Notes under the pieces: model-generated
The model's database searches: none
The model's input: the letters and a program-made list of their open reading frames with translations, nothing else
Told to the model about the DNA's origin: nothing
Position numbers and translations under genes: made by a program
In this document: in pieces, positions 42,155 to 51,279 of the stretch
How the letters are laid out: the number at the start of each line of letters is the position of its first letter
How positions within the stretch are numbered: position 1 is the first letter of the stretch
Assembly (NCBI GenBank): GCA_036675345.1
Contig: JAKFFE010000009.1
Location: forward strand, 1 to 64,000
Direction of reading: 5' to 3'
Source: JALYOC01 sp036675345
GTDB taxonomy: Bacteria > Myxococcota > Myxococcia > Myxococcales > Myxococcaceae
Length of the DNA: 64,000 bases

Positions 42155-43438
42155 CTACAGCGCGGCGAACGCCTCGCGCACCGCCTTGAGGGTGTGCTCC
42201 AGCTCCGCCTCTCCGTGAGCCAGGGAGACGAACGCCGCCTCGAACTGGGAGGGAGGAAGGTACACCCCTCGGTCCAGCAGCGCGTGGAAGAAGCGGCCGA
42301 ACTTCTTGGCGTCCGCCTTCTTCGCGCTGGGGTAATCGAACACCGGCTCGCCGGTGAAGAACACGGTGAACATGCTGCCCACCCGGTTGATCGTCACCGG
42401 CACCCCGGCCGACCTGGCCTCGGCGGCGATCCCCTCGCACAGCCGGCGGGAGACCTCCTCCAGCCGGGAGTAGGCGTCCGCACCGGCCAGCTCCTGGAGG
42501 CAGGCAATCCCCGCCGCCACCGCCAGCGGGTTCCCGGAGAGGGTGCCCGCCTGGTAGATCGGCCCCTCGGGCGCGATCTGCGCCATCAGGTCCCGGCGGC
42601 CTCCGTAGGCGCCCACCGGCAGCCCGGCGCCGATCACCTTCCCCATCGTGGTCAGGTCCGGCTGGATCCCGTACCGCACCTGGGCCCCGCCGCGGGAGAC
42701 GCGGAAGCCGGTCATCACCTCGTCGAAGATCACCAGCGCGCCGTGGCGGTGGGCGACTTCCAGCACCCCGCGCAGGAAGCCCTCCTGGGGGATCAGCACC
42801 CCCATGTTCCCCACCACCGGCTCCAGGATCACGCAGGCGATCTCCTGGCCCCGCTGCGCGAACAGCGCGGTGACCGCCGCCAGGTCGTTGAAGGGCGCGG
42901 TGAGGGTCAGCGAGGCCAGCGCCGCCGGCACCCCGGGAGAGTCGGGCAGCCCCAGGGTCTCCACCCCGGAGCCGGCCTTGACCAGGAAGGAGTCCGCGGC
43001 GCCGTGGTAGCAGCCCTCGAACTTGAGGATGCAGTCGCGGCCGGTGGCGCCCCGGGCCAGCCGGATCGCGGCGGCGGTGGCCTCGGTGCCGCTGGAGACC
43101 AGCCGGACCTTCTCCACCGTGGGCATCCGCTGGGAGATCAGCTCCGCCAGGGTGACCTCGGCCGGGTGGGGCGCGCCGTAGGAGGTGCCGGTGCGGGCGG
43201 CGGCAATCACCGCCTCGGTCACCTTCGGATGGGCGTGGCCGAGGATCAGCGGACCCCAGGAGCCCACGTAGTCCACGTAGCGGTTCCCATCCACGTCGGT
43301 CAGCCAGGCGCCCTCCCCGCTCTGGAAGAAGACCGGATCGCCTCCCACCCCGCGGAAGGCCCGCACCGGAGAGTTCACGCCACCGGGCAGCAGCTGCTTT
43401 GCCCGCGCGAACAACGCCTCGCTCTTGGATCGATTCAT
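42155..43438 (-). CDS. hemL: Glutamate-1-semialdehyde 2,1-aminomutase
   Basis: 427 residues from ATG 43438. PLP-binding Lys267 lies in TTMGKVIGAGLPVGAYGG, and SSGTEATAAAIRLAR, FDEVMTGFRV and YQAGTLSGNP are characteristic of HemL. It converts glutamate-1-semialdehyde to 5-aminolevulinate in the C5 tetrapyrrole pathway. Length and motifs are fully canonical. A membrane protein gene follows upstream in the same direction after a 28-base gap. Confidence 0.97.
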   Translation of the reverse strand: MNRSKSEALFARAKQLLPGGVNSPVRAFRGVGGDPVFFQSGEGAWLTDVDGNRYVDYVGSWGPLILGHAHPKVTEAVIAAARTGTSYGAPHPAEVTLAELISQRMPTVEKVRLVSSGTEATAAAIRLARGATGRDCILKFEGCYHGAADSFLVKAGSGVETLGLPDSPGVPAALASLTLTAPFNDLAAVTALFAQRGQEIACVILEPVVGNMGVLIPQEGFLRGVLEVAHRHGALVIFDEVMTGFRVSRGGAQVRYGIQPDLTTMGKVIGAGLPVGAYGGRRDLMAQIAPEGPIYQAGTLSGNPLAVAAGIACLQELAGADAYSRLEEVSRRLCEGIAAEARSAGVPVTINRVGSMFTVFFTGEPVFDYPSAKKADAKKFGRFFHALLDRGVYLPPSQFEAAFVSLAHGEAELEHTLKAVREAFAAL

Positions 43439-43466
43439 CGCCCCGGCAGATACCACCCTTGCCGGG

Positions 43467-44015
43467 TCATTTCGATGCGAGCACGCCGCGGGACTGCGCG
43501 CCCCACACCCGGCGCCACAGCCGCCAGATGAAGAACAGGGCGATCGCGCTGACCACCAGCAGCTGGGTGAAGGTCCCCACGAAGAAGACCCCCCAGCCGC
43601 GGAAGCGCGAGAACAGCCACAGCACCGCGGCCAGGATCAGCAACAGCAGCCCCATGTCCGCCGCCACCCGCACCGACCCCAGCTCGTTGAGCGGGAACAC
43701 CCGGCGGATCCCGAAGATCGAACCGCCCAGACAGAGGACGGGAGCGACCAGCAGCAGCAGGTTGGCCTCCAGCAGCCCCACCCCGTACTGGGAGCGGGCG
43801 ATGAACAGGAACACCACCTCGCACAGCACCGCGAAGATGGAGGTGGCCATCACCGCGCTGGCGATGAAGCGTCCGTCGGCGTCGGTCTTCCCGCCCTTGC
43901 CCACGGTGGCCAGCGCCGTTCCCAGCAACGGGACCGCCACGCCGGCCAGCAGGATCAGGTCCGCGTTCCCGTCCGCCCAGCGGTAGCTGTCGGTCAGCAC
44001 CTCGTTGAGGGTCAC
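43467..44015 (-). CDS. Polytopic membrane protein, unknown
   Basis: 182 residues with five hydrophobic helices (LILLAGVAVPLLGTALATV, ASAVMATSIFAVLCEVVFLF, LLEANLLLLVAPVLCLGGS, ADMGLLLLILAAVLWLF, FTQLLVVSAIALFFIW). No family recognised. It overlaps the upstream TPR lipoprotein by ATGA and lies 28 bases before hemL, so the three likely share a transcript. Confidence 0.72.
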   Translation of the reverse strand: MTLNEVLTDSYRWADGNADLILLAGVAVPLLGTALATVGKGGKTDADGRFIASAVMATSIFAVLCEVVFLFIARSQYGVGLLEANLLLLVAPVLCLGGSIFGIRRVFPLNELGSVRVAADMGLLLLILAAVLWLFSRFRGWGVFFVGTFTQLLVVSAIALFFIWRLWRRVWGAQSRGVLASK

Positions 44016-45412
44016 GGCGTCTCCGCCGGCTTCGGCTCGGCGACCGGAGCCGGCTTCGGAGCTGCTTCCGTGACCGGCGCGGTCTTCACCGGAGCGAGCG
44101 CGGTCGGCTGCTCTGCTGCAGGCGCAACCTTGGCCGGAGCGACCGCGGCCGGCTGCTCTGCTGCGGGTGCAGCCTTCGCGGGAGCGATCACCGCCGGCTT
44201 CTCTGCCGCGGGTACAACCTTCGCCGGAGCGATCACCGCCGGCTTCTCTGCCGCTCCCACCGCGGGAACAGCCTTCCCCGCGGGCGCGGCGAGAGCCTCC
44301 GCCGAGGCCGGCCTGGGAGCAGCGGCGCGCCCCCCCGCGGCGACGGGAGACGGAGCGACCGCGGTCGGCGCGACGGGAGACGGAGCGACCGCGGTCGGGG
44401 CGGCGGCGCCCCCGGCGACCCGGGTCACCGGCGGGACGCTCGCGGAGGCAGGCGCCACCGGTGCCGAGTCATCCACCCGCTCGCCGTCGGAGTCCTTCAG
44501 CCTCAGGTTTGCCCGGACGCCCATCGCGTCGTCGGAGCTGGAGTGGTTGACCCTGACGTCCGGAGCGGCCGGGGGCTGATTGCGGTCCAGCGCCACCATC
44601 CGGTTCCCCAGCCCGCGGGGAGTGGTCTTGAGGATCCGTTCGCGGACCCGGGCGATCTGCGACTGCACCACCTGCGGCTGCGGGTGGGAGGCCAGCGCCT
44701 CCACCCAGTAGGCGATGGCCGCCTCGTCCTCACCGGCCTCGTCGCGCAGCTTGCCCAGCTCGAACAGGGCGTGGGGGGCCAGCCCGGAGTCGGGGAAGCG
44801 GTGGACGATGTCTTCCAGCACCCGCACCGCCTCCGGGCGGCGGGGTTCGATCATCGCCAGCGCCTGGGCGCGCAGCAGCAGGGCGTCGTCCACGTAGCCG
44901 GAGGTCTCGTAGCGGGTGGCCACCCGCTGGGCCTCCAGCTCACACTGGGGATAGTCCTGCAGCTGGAAGTAGAGCTTGGCCACCCGGTAATGGAGCTCGG
45001 CGCTCTGGGGCGGGTTGCGCTGCAGGGCGGCGGTCAGCTCGGTGATCGCCCCGCGGATGTCGTTGAAGCGCATCTGCAGGATGTCGGCGAGGATCACCCG
45101 CGCCTCCAGGGTCTCCGGCGCCTCCGGGCACTGGGCCAGAAGCTCGCGGTATACCGCCACCGCCTGACGCAGGTCCTGCAACTCGTAGTGGTAGACGTCC
45201 GCCGCGCCCCGCAGCGCGCGCGCCTTGAGGACCTCCGACTCCGGGGTGGGCGTCTTCTCGATCAAGTCCAGCGCCGAGCGGTACAGGCCCAGAGCGTCCT
45301 GAGGGCGCTTCTCGTAGGCCGCCATCCGCGCCTTGGACATCAGGTCCGGCGCGGTGTCACGGCAGGCCACCACGCCCAGGAGCAGGGTCGCCAGCAACAG
45401 GGTTCGGATCAT
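44012..45412 (-). CDS. TPR lipoprotein with Ala/Pro repeat tail
   Basis: 466 residues from ATG 45412 with lipobox LLLGVVAC. Residues 25-260 are TPR-like helical repeats (PQDALGLYRSALDLIEKTP, DLRQAVAVYRELLAQCPEAP, AELHYRVAKLYFQLQDYPQC), recalling BamD/Tol-Pal-type scaffold lipoproteins. Residues 300-466 are a low-complexity Ala/Pro/Val tail containing about four 15-residue repeats like PAAEKPAVIAPAKAA. Probably an envelope scaffold; partner unknown. Both ends overlap neighbouring genes by four bases. Confidence 0.8.
   Translation of the reverse strand: MIRTLLLATLLLGVVACRDTAPDLMSKARMAAYEKRPQDALGLYRSALDLIEKTPTPESEVLKARALRGAADVYHYELQDLRQAVAVYRELLAQCPEAPETLEARVILADILQMRFNDIRGAITELTAALQRNPPQSAELHYRVAKLYFQLQDYPQCELEAQRVATRYETSGYVDDALLLRAQALAMIEPRRPEAVRVLEDIVHRFPDSGLAPHALFELGKLRDEAGEDEAAIAYWVEALASHPQPQVVQSQIARVRERILKTTPRGLGNRMVALDRNQPPAAPDVRVNHSSSDDAMGVRANLRLKDSDGERVDDSAPVAPASASVPPVTRVAGGAAAPTAVAPSPVAPTAVAPSPVAAGGRAAAPRPASAEALAAPAGKAVPAVGAAEKPAVIAPAKVVPAAEKPAVIAPAKAAPAAEQPAAVAPAKVAPAAEQPTALAPVKTAPVTEAAPKPAPVAEPKPAETP
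44083..44260 (-). repeat. In-frame 45-bp repeats in lipoprotein tail
   Basis: About four degenerate 45-base units encode PAAE(K/Q)PAxxAPxKxx. Same period as the unrelated repeat in the TPR gene at 4406-4585. Boundaries are approximate. Confidence 0.65.
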
Positions 45413-45663
45413 GAACAGGTCACCGCGGTGATCAGGAAACACTGGGAGGCGGCAGCCCCTTCAGTGGGTGGCTCGCAGAGCACGCAGGTGCGCTCGTTGC
45501 CGGTGTCCTGGTGGCAGACCCCCACCTCGCCAGCTGGTCGGGGGCAGTCCTCGCTGGTCACGCAGCGCTCGCCGGCCAGCTCTTGCCGCTGCTCGCAGAC
45601 GTCCCAGGGGGGAGCACAGCCGGCGGCAGACAGCAGCAGGGCAATGAAGAGCGGAAGACGCAC
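45409..45663 (-). CDS. Small Cys-rich lipoprotein
   Basis: 84 residues with lipobox LLSAAGC. The mature 69 residues hold eight or nine Cys (DVCEQ, RCVTSEDC, GVCHQ, TCVLCEPP, QCFLITAVTC), suggesting a disulfide-stabilised surface protein similar to the Cys-rich modules in other myxobacterial lipoproteins. It overlaps the TPR lipoprotein start as ATGA. Confidence 0.75.
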   Translation of the reverse strand: MRLPLFIALLLSAAGCAPPWDVCEQRQELAGERCVTSEDCPRPAGEVGVCHQDTGNERTCVLCEPPTEGAAASQCFLITAVTCS

Positions 45664-45745
45664 CGACCTGGGGTTCTACCCCGCCCGGGGAGCGCCCACC
45701 AATCCTCCCTGCCTGGCCGCCCGCCCGCCGACCGGTGTCCGGCTC

Positions 45746-46567
45746 CTACTTGGGAGACAGCTCCTTCACCGTGACCGACTTCCGGCCGTCGGGGGCGATG
45801 GCGATGATCTCGATCTGCCGCTGCCCCTGGGCGATCGGCACCTCCACCCGGTAGCGGCCCTGGGTGTCCACCGGGACCTCCTTGCCCTCCACCAGCACCG
45901 TGGAGCCCGCCGGCACCCGTCCCTCCACCACCACCCTCAAGGTGGCCTCGGTGGTGGGGGCGCGGTTGAGCGTCACCCTCATCTCTTTGAAGCCCTTTAG
46001 TCCTGACTTGTCCCAGGCCTCCGCCCGGATCACTCTGGACCCGTCCTCCAGCCGCACCTTGGCCAGGAACACGTCTCCCCGGAACCGCTCCGCCTTCACC
46101 CCGTTGACCTTCACCACGTCCACGTCCGAGTCCCGCACCTCCACCGCCACCAGCTGGTCCGCCTCGGAGAGCACCCGCTCGTTCTCCGGGTGGACGAAGG
46201 AGACCACCGGGGGCTGGTTGTCACGGGCGCTGTACTTGAGACGCGAGGTGCGACCCTCGTAGATGAAGTCGTGGGACCGGAGCTGGGCGATCTTCGCCGG
46301 CAGGTCGCACTCACAGCCGCGAACGTCCAGCTCGAAGGTGGCGACGTTGTTGGCGTAGCTCTTGAGCACCACCTCGCCGATGTCCCCCTGGGCCAGGATC
46401 TGTCCCCGGAACGCCTCGGCGTCCGAGCGGGACAGCCCGCTGATCACCAGCTCCACGTGGGAGAGGGGGTCACTTCCAATCTTCGAGTCCGGACGGGTGC
46501 CGGTCCGCGCCGGACCGGTGCACCCCAGCCCGGCCGTCGCCAGCAACACGAAAAGCAACCCACGCAT
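45746..46567 (-). CDS. Lipoprotein with Ig-like domains
   Basis: 273 residues with lipobox ATAGLGC. Residues about 35-110 form an alpha/beta domain (HVELVISGLSRSDAEAFRGQ), then two Ig-like beta domains (NQPPVVSFVHPENERVLSEA to FKEMRVTLNRAP, and TLRVVVEGRVPAGSTVLVEG to PDGRKSVTVKEL). Such modules are typical of surface adhesion or scaffold proteins. No exact family recognised. Confidence 0.75.
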   Translation of the reverse strand: MRGLLFVLLATAGLGCTGPARTGTRPDSKIGSDPLSHVELVISGLSRSDAEAFRGQILAQGDIGEVVLKSYANNVATFELDVRGCECDLPAKIAQLRSHDFIYEGRTSRLKYSARDNQPPVVSFVHPENERVLSEADQLVAVEVRDSDVDVVKVNGVKAERFRGDVFLAKVRLEDGSRVIRAEAWDKSGLKGFKEMRVTLNRAPTTEATLRVVVEGRVPAGSTVLVEGKEVPVDTQGRYRVEVPIAQGQRQIEIIAIAPDGRKSVTVKELSPK

Positions 46568-46645
46568 GGCCGGGAGACTAACCCGGGCCTCCGGCCGGCA
46601 CGACTCCTGGACCGCGAACTCCCGCTGGTGTCCGGATGATCCCGA

Positions 46646-47041
46646 TCAGTTCCGGGCGCGGCCACCGGAGGTGAGCCGGGTGGTGCTGGCGGTGACCGTG
46701 CCCTCGGCGCTGTCCACCTGGGCGACGCGACGGCGGCGGAGGGTGCGCGCCTTCTCCTCCATGCTGGCGATCTTCTTCACCATCTGGTCGAAGTGTTCCG
46801 TGTGGTTCTTGCAGGCCACCTGGGACACGGACTGGTGACGGCGGGCCATCTCGTTCCACAGCGCCAGGTTGGCCTGGTTCCCCAGGAAGCGCTCCTCCAG
46901 CCCGTCCACCGCGGCGGTCAGGGTCTCCCCCTCCGCCTTCACCTCTTCCAGCCGGGCCAGCGCCTCGGGCGGAGGGGAGAAGCACCCCGTTCCACCCAGA
47001 ACCAGAAATCCACTCACCGCCAGAGCCCGCCCGATCCGCAC
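46646..47041 (-). CDS. Small coiled-coil lipoprotein
   Basis: 131 residues with lipobox LGGTGC. The mature protein is mostly helical and charged (ALARLEEVKAEGETLTAAVD, DQMVKKIASMEEKARTLRRR), predicting a coiled coil of the Lpp type but longer. Possible periplasmic spacer or anchor. Unrecognised family. Confidence 0.7.
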   Translation of the reverse strand: MRIGRALAVSGFLVLGGTGCFSPPPEALARLEEVKAEGETLTAAVDGLEERFLGNQANLALWNEMARRHQSVSQVACKNHTEHFDQMVKKIASMEEKARTLRRRRVAQVDSAEGTVTASTTRLTSGGRARN

Positions 47042-47186
47042 GCCGCCACCCTCTCTCTGCCGCGATCAACTGCAGCGAGGGCCAAAGTAGGAACGCTGGA
47101 GGAGCCCGACAACCGACCGTTGGCACGGGTCTTTCGCCAGGGTCCATCCAGGACGGTTCAAGGCCGCGGCGCGAGGGCCGTTCGGG

Positions 47187-47699
47187 TCATCCCGGGGGGT
47201 TGCGGTGTTTGAGGATGAACTCGCACACCTCCCGCGCGGCTCCGAAGCCGGCGGGTTTCTGCGCCACATAGTGAACAGAGGCCCGGACCTCGTCCGGAGA
47301 CTCGGGCGGGGCGGCGGAGAAGCCCACCGCGCGCAGCAGCGGCAGGTCCACCGTCTCGTCCCCCATGTAGCCACAGTCCTCGGCCTTGACCTTGAGCAGG
47401 GTCAGCAGCCGTTCGAAGTGGGCGACCTTGTCCTGGCTGCCGAAGTGGACGTGCTTGAGCCCCAGGGACTGCATCCGCATCTGGGCGGAGAGGCTCTCGC
47501 CGCCGGAGATCACCGCCACCTCCACTCCCACCTCCTGCAGCCGCTTGATCCCCATCCCGTCGCGCACGCTGTACATCTGGGTCCACCCCGAGTTGGGCAC
47601 CCAGAAGATGCGCCCGTCGGTCAGAGTCCCGTCCACGTCGAAGATCATCACGCTCAGGCGCGAGACCCGCTGCTTGAGCTGTTCGAGGTCGTAGTTCAT
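47187..47699 (-). CDS. kdsC: KdsC-type HAD phosphatase
   Basis: 170 residues. HAD motif I is FDVDGTLTDG (nucleophile Asp at about residue 20), motif II AVISGGES, and motif III/IV are in KAEDCGYMGDETVDLPLLR. Length and the compact capless layout match KDO-8-phosphate phosphatase, which releases Kdo for lipopolysaccharide. Other C0-type HAD phosphatases are possible, since no Kdo genes are adjacent. Confidence 0.85.
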   Translation of the reverse strand: MNYDLEQLKQRVSRLSVMIFDVDGTLTDGRIFWVPNSGWTQMYSVRDGMGIKRLQEVGVEVAVISGGESLSAQMRMQSLGLKHVHFGSQDKVAHFERLLTLLKVKAEDCGYMGDETVDLPLLRAVGFSAAPPESPDEVRASVHYVAQKPAGFGAAREVCEFILKHRNPPG

Positions 47700-47709
47700 G
47701 GGCCCGGCG

Positions 47710-48615
47710 TTACTTGGGGATGGCCCGCAGCACGGCCTTGCCGTCCTTGATCACGATCTTGAACTCCACCGAGGCGGCGCCGGACTTCTTCATCAGCTCC
47801 GGGACCTGCTTGCGGAGGTTGGCGGCCACCTGCTCGTAGCTGAGCTTGGAGGTGTCCTCCTGGCAGCGCTTCTTGGCGGTGACGTAGGCGTCGAACACCG
47901 CCCGCAGCTTGGTGTCGGAGAGCGGCGTAGCCCCTCCGGGGGGCGGCGGCGGGGTGCCGGCGGCGGCACGGGCCGCGGCAGGCACGGCGCCCGGGGTCAC
48001 CCGCAGCGGGGCGCCGGGTGCCGCGGCCGGGGTGCCCACCGGCCTGGTGACCGCGGCGGCGGGACGGGCCACCGCGGCAGTGGGTCCCGGGGTGCCGGGC
48101 CTGGCCACCGCAGGCAGCGGTCCGGGGGTGCCGGGTTTGGCCCCCGGCAGGGGACGGGGGGGCGCGGCCGGCTCGGGGGCGGTGATCTCCACCTCGCTGA
48201 GCGCGTCCTCCAGGCTCTGCGCCAGGTCGTCGGCGGAGGGCAGCTCCTGGACCTGGCCCCGGGGGGCTTCCGGCTTCTTCTGCAGCTTGGCCCGCAGCAG
48301 ATCCCGGCGGTAGGTGCCGCTCTCGATCTCCTGCAGGGTCCGCGACCACAGCCGCTCGTAGGAGGCGAACTTCTGCTGCACCATGTTGATGCGGAACTTG
48401 ATCGCCGTCTGGCGGACGAAGGCGCCCTTCACCTTCAGCAGCCGCTTCTTGAGCGCCTGGTGCTTGAGGCTGGGCGGGCGGCGTTCGATCCCCAGGAAGA
48501 ACTGGTCGTAGGCCGCCTTGAGCTCGGCGATCTCCGCGTCCAGGACGTCCACCTCCTTGGCGACCGTGGAGGCGTCGACGATCTTCCGGTTCAGCTTATC
48601 GACGGGTTCGGCCAT
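47710..48615 (-). CDS. Myxobacterial hypothetical with split conserved ends
   Basis: 301 residues. Residues 1-125 are a helical, basic domain (KFRINMVQQKFASYERLWSR), a pattern I associate with a myxobacterial family (MXAN_5187-type C-terminal domain; recalled, not checked). A Gly/Ala/Pro-rich linker covers about 140-225. The last 75 residues (KLRAVFDAYVTAKKRCQEDT to VEFKIVIKDGKAVLRA) form a second conserved helical domain. It may participate in gliding or signalling assemblies; no function is established here. Confidence 0.7.
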   Translation of the reverse strand: MAEPVDKLNRKIVDASTVAKEVDVLDAEIAELKAAYDQFFLGIERRPPSLKHQALKKRLLKVKGAFVRQTAIKFRINMVQQKFASYERLWSRTLQEIESGTYRRDLLRAKLQKKPEAPRGQVQELPSADDLAQSLEDALSEVEITAPEPAAPPRPLPGAKPGTPGPLPAVARPGTPGPTAAVARPAAAVTRPVGTPAAAPGAPLRVTPGAVPAAARAAAGTPPPPPGGATPLSDTKLRAVFDAYVTAKKRCQEDTSKLSYEQVAANLRKQVPELMKKSGAASVEFKIVIKDGKAVLRAIPK

Positions 48616-48715
48616 GGGGAGGGAAAGTGTCCGTCAGCCGGGGGCCACGATCAACCACCGCGCGCAACGGGCCCGGAGGGCATCCAGGCGAGCGCGCGCG
48701 ATGGGAGGAACGCTC

Positions 48716-50020
48716 CTACCCCGCCACCGGGGCCTGGGCGACCGGGGACGGCAGGGCGGGGAGCGCACCGAAGCGGGCCCGGTTGCGGACCAGCAGGGTG
48801 GCGCCGAAGGCGAACATGCAGATGGAGATGATCTGGCTGGTGGAGAGGTTGTACCAGGCAGTGAGCGGGAAGGCCTCCGCCAGGGCGGTCCAGCCGCGGG
48901 TCTGGAACAGCCCGTGGAGGGTGCCGCGCTCGAAGTCGCCGCGGAACAGCTCGATGGTGGAGCGGAGCACCGCGTAGGCCATCAGCCAGAAGGCGAAGAT
49001 CTGCCCGTGGAACCGGCGCTGGCTGCGCAAGGCAAGCAGCACCAGCAGGATGGTGAACTGCCCCAGGGACTCCAGCATCTGGGTCGGGTACACCGGCAGG
49101 GTGTGTCCGTGCTGGATGGCCCAGTCGGAGATCCGGACCGCGCCCGGCACCATCTGGTCGAAGATCTGCCCGGTCTCCTCCACCACCCACTTGGGGTCGC
49201 TGGCCTGCGACTGGTAGGCGAGGCTGGAGGCCGGTCCCTGCCCGCCGAACAGCCCCTTCACCAGCCCCGGTCCGGGGAAGTGCACCCCCAGCGCGAAGTG
49301 GGAGGGGGCCACATCGCCCCAGCAGCAGCCGGCGGAGAAGCAGCCCAGCCGGCCGAAGCACTGGCCCAGGGAGACGGTGGGGATGGCCAGGTCGGCCAGC
49401 CGCAGGAAGTTGACCCCGTTGGCCCGGGACCAGAAGTAGGCGGCCAGCGCGGCGCCGATCAGCCCGCCGTAGAACACCATCCCGCCGGTGACGCAGTCCA
49501 CCAGGCGGGTGGGGTTGGCCAGGTAGAAGGAGAGCGGTCGGGACTCGCTGAGGTTCACCAGGCGGAACAGCAGCATCGCGCCGCCGATCCCGGCGATGAA
49601 CACCCAGAAGGCCAGGTCGTAGATCTGCTCCTTCTTCTTCTCGCCTTCCTTGCCCGGCCACTCCTTGAGCGCCAGCCGGGAGGCCAGCCACACCGCGGTC
49701 AAAAAGCCGGTGCCCAGCATCACCCCGTAGGTGTGGATGGGGATCCCCTCGCCCCGGCCGCCCAGGAACATCCGGGAGGGCAAGGCGAAGTACAGACCGA
49801 CCCGGGCGATCACCAGGCCGATCACCCCGAAGATCGCCGCCCGCTGGTAGCGGTCCGCCGGCTTGGGGGGAGCGAACTTCTGGGTCTTGGGATCCAGCGG
49901 CCCCAGGGCGCCCATGTAACCGGACCAGGCGGAGTAGCCGGCCAGGGCCAGGGCCAGCGCGTACATCAACCACATCGACAGCGGCGTGTCGGCCACGAGC
50001 TTGAGCAGGACGGGCAGCAT
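48716..50020 (-). CDS. lgt: Prolipoprotein diacylglyceryl transferase
   Basis: 434 residues, longer than the usual 270-300 because of an N-terminal helical extension and a loop insertion near 105-115. Core motifs are GGMVFYGGLIGA, the Lgt signature GRLGCFSAGCCWG, PTQMLESLGQ and RSTIELFRGDFERG. Lgt attaches diacylglycerol to the lipobox Cys of prolipoproteins. Placed next to two lspA genes, it forms a lipoprotein maturation cluster in a genome section with many lipoproteins. Confidence 0.95.
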   Translation of the reverse strand: MLPVLLKLVADTPLSMWLMYALALALAGYSAWSGYMGALGPLDPKTQKFAPPKPADRYQRAAIFGVIGLVIARVGLYFALPSRMFLGGRGEGIPIHTYGVMLGTGFLTAVWLASRLALKEWPGKEGEKKKEQIYDLAFWVFIAGIGGAMLLFRLVNLSESRPLSFYLANPTRLVDCVTGGMVFYGGLIGAALAAYFWSRANGVNFLRLADLAIPTVSLGQCFGRLGCFSAGCCWGDVAPSHFALGVHFPGPGLVKGLFGGQGPASSLAYQSQASDPKWVVEETGQIFDQMVPGAVRISDWAIQHGHTLPVYPTQMLESLGQFTILLVLLALRSQRRFHGQIFAFWLMAYAVLRSTIELFRGDFERGTLHGLFQTRGWTALAEAFPLTAWYNLSTSQIISICMFAFGATLLVRNRARFGALPALPSPVAQAPVAG

Positions 50021-50035
50021 CGGAAGAGGTCCCTT

Positions 50036-50638
50036 CTACGCGGGGGAGACGGCGGTGGTCTCGCGACGCACGAGCGCGTCGATCAACAGCATCCCGACGC
50101 CCACGCAGATCGCCGCGTCGGCGACGTTGAAGGAGGGCCAGGCGATCCGGTCCATCCAGTGCGCCTCCAGGAAGTCGACCACGAAGCTCCGGCTGACCCG
50201 GTCGATCCAGTTCCCCAGCGCGCCGCCCAGCACCAGCGGCAGGCCCCAGTAGGCCCAGCGCTCCTGACGGGTCCCGCGCAGCTGCAGGAAGTAGTAGCTG
50301 ATGATCCCCACCGCCAGCAGGGTCACCAGGTGGAAGAACGGCCCCCGGATGTTCTCCGGGACGGTGCGCAGCAGGCCCCAGGCCGCGCCCGGGTTCTCGG
50401 CGTAGCGCAGCCGGAAGAACTTCTCCGAGACGGTGATGCTGCGCTTGGGCCGGAAGTGCAGCCCGTTCGGACCGGTGGGCCCGGGGTCGCGCGAGTACAT
50501 CAGGCCCAGCCGTTCGCCCAGGGACGTGCCCCGGTCCAGACGGTAGGTCAGCGCGTCCACCACCGCGTACTTCGACCATTGATCCAACAGCACCACCGCG
50601 AGGGCGAGGCCGATCAGCACCAGGAGCTTGCGTTGCAC
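50036..50638 (-). CDS. lspA: Lipoprotein signal peptidase (copy 1)
   Basis: 200 residues from GTG 50638. Four membrane helices and complete catalytic motifs: DQWSKY, RYAENPGAAWGLL, GALGNWIDR (first catalytic Asp) and FNVADAAI (second Asp). An insert of about 35 residues (SRDPGPTGPNGLHFRPKRSI) lies in the first periplasmic loop. LspA cleaves the signal peptide of lipidated prolipoproteins. Confidence 0.95.
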   Translation of the reverse strand: MQRKLLVLIGLALAVVLLDQWSKYAVVDALTYRLDRGTSLGERLGLMYSRDPGPTGPNGLHFRPKRSITVSEKFFRLRYAENPGAAWGLLRTVPENIRGPFFHLVTLLAVGIISYYFLQLRGTRQERWAYWGLPLVLGGALGNWIDRVSRSFVVDFLEAHWMDRIAWPSFNVADAAICVGVGMLLIDALVRRETTAVSPA

Positions 50639-50682
50639 CGGGGCCTTATAACGGAAGGAAGGGACCGGAGCCCAAACTTGGT

Positions 50683-51279
50683 TCAGCCAAGTCCAGGCGA
50701 GAAGCCGGAGCTCGGCTGCTGGGCGGCATGGGAGCGGAGCAGCTCGCGCAGCAGCAGCACCACGCCCACGCAGATCCCCACGTCGGCCAGATTGAAGGTG
50801 GGCCAGCGGAGGCCGGGGAGGTCCCGCCAGTAGAGCTCGACGAAGTCGATCACGTGGCCGCGCACCACCCGGTCCACGAAGTTGCCCAGCGCGCCGGCGA
50901 GGAGGAAGGCCAGGGCCAGCTGCTCGGGGCGCCGGTCGGTGGCGGCGCGGAAGTAGAGGAAGGTCAAAAAGCCCAGGGCCAGCGCCCCGGCCAGCAGCAG
51001 GATCGGCCGGCGCAGTCCGGCGGCGGCGGGCCCCAACATCCCCAGGGTGGCCCCCAGGTTCTCCGAGTAGCGCAGCTGGGCGTAGCCTTCGATCACCGAC
51101 AGTTCGGTGGACACCCGCGGGGCGGACTCTCCGGGCCGCAGGAAGGCGGACACCCGGGCCCAACCCTCCAGGCCGTCCAGCTGCGTGGTCAGCCGGGAGA
51201 CCGCGGCGTACTTGGTCAGCTGATCCACCGCCAGGGTGGCCAGGAGGACGGTCAGCAGGATGCGAAGGGGTCGCCTCAT
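50683..51279 (-). CDS. lspA: Lipoprotein signal peptidase (copy 2)
   Basis: 198 residues from ATG 51279. Motifs DQLTKY, RYSENLGATLGML, GALGNFVDR and FNLADVGI are all present, so both catalytic Asp are conserved. The NxGAA motif reads NLGAT here, a change in the substrate-contact loop. It lies 44 bases upstream of copy 1 and differs strongly from it, so the duplication is old. In Myxococcus such extra LspA copies relate to resistance to the LspA inhibitor myxovirescin. Confidence 0.95.
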   Translation of the reverse strand: MRRPLRILLTVLLATLAVDQLTKYAAVSRLTTQLDGLEGWARVSAFLRPGESAPRVSTELSVIEGYAQLRYSENLGATLGMLGPAAAGLRRPILLLAGALALGFLTFLYFRAATDRRPEQLALAFLLAGALGNFVDRVVRGHVIDFVELYWRDLPGLRWPTFNLADVGICVGVVLLLRELLRSHAAQQPSSGFSPGLG

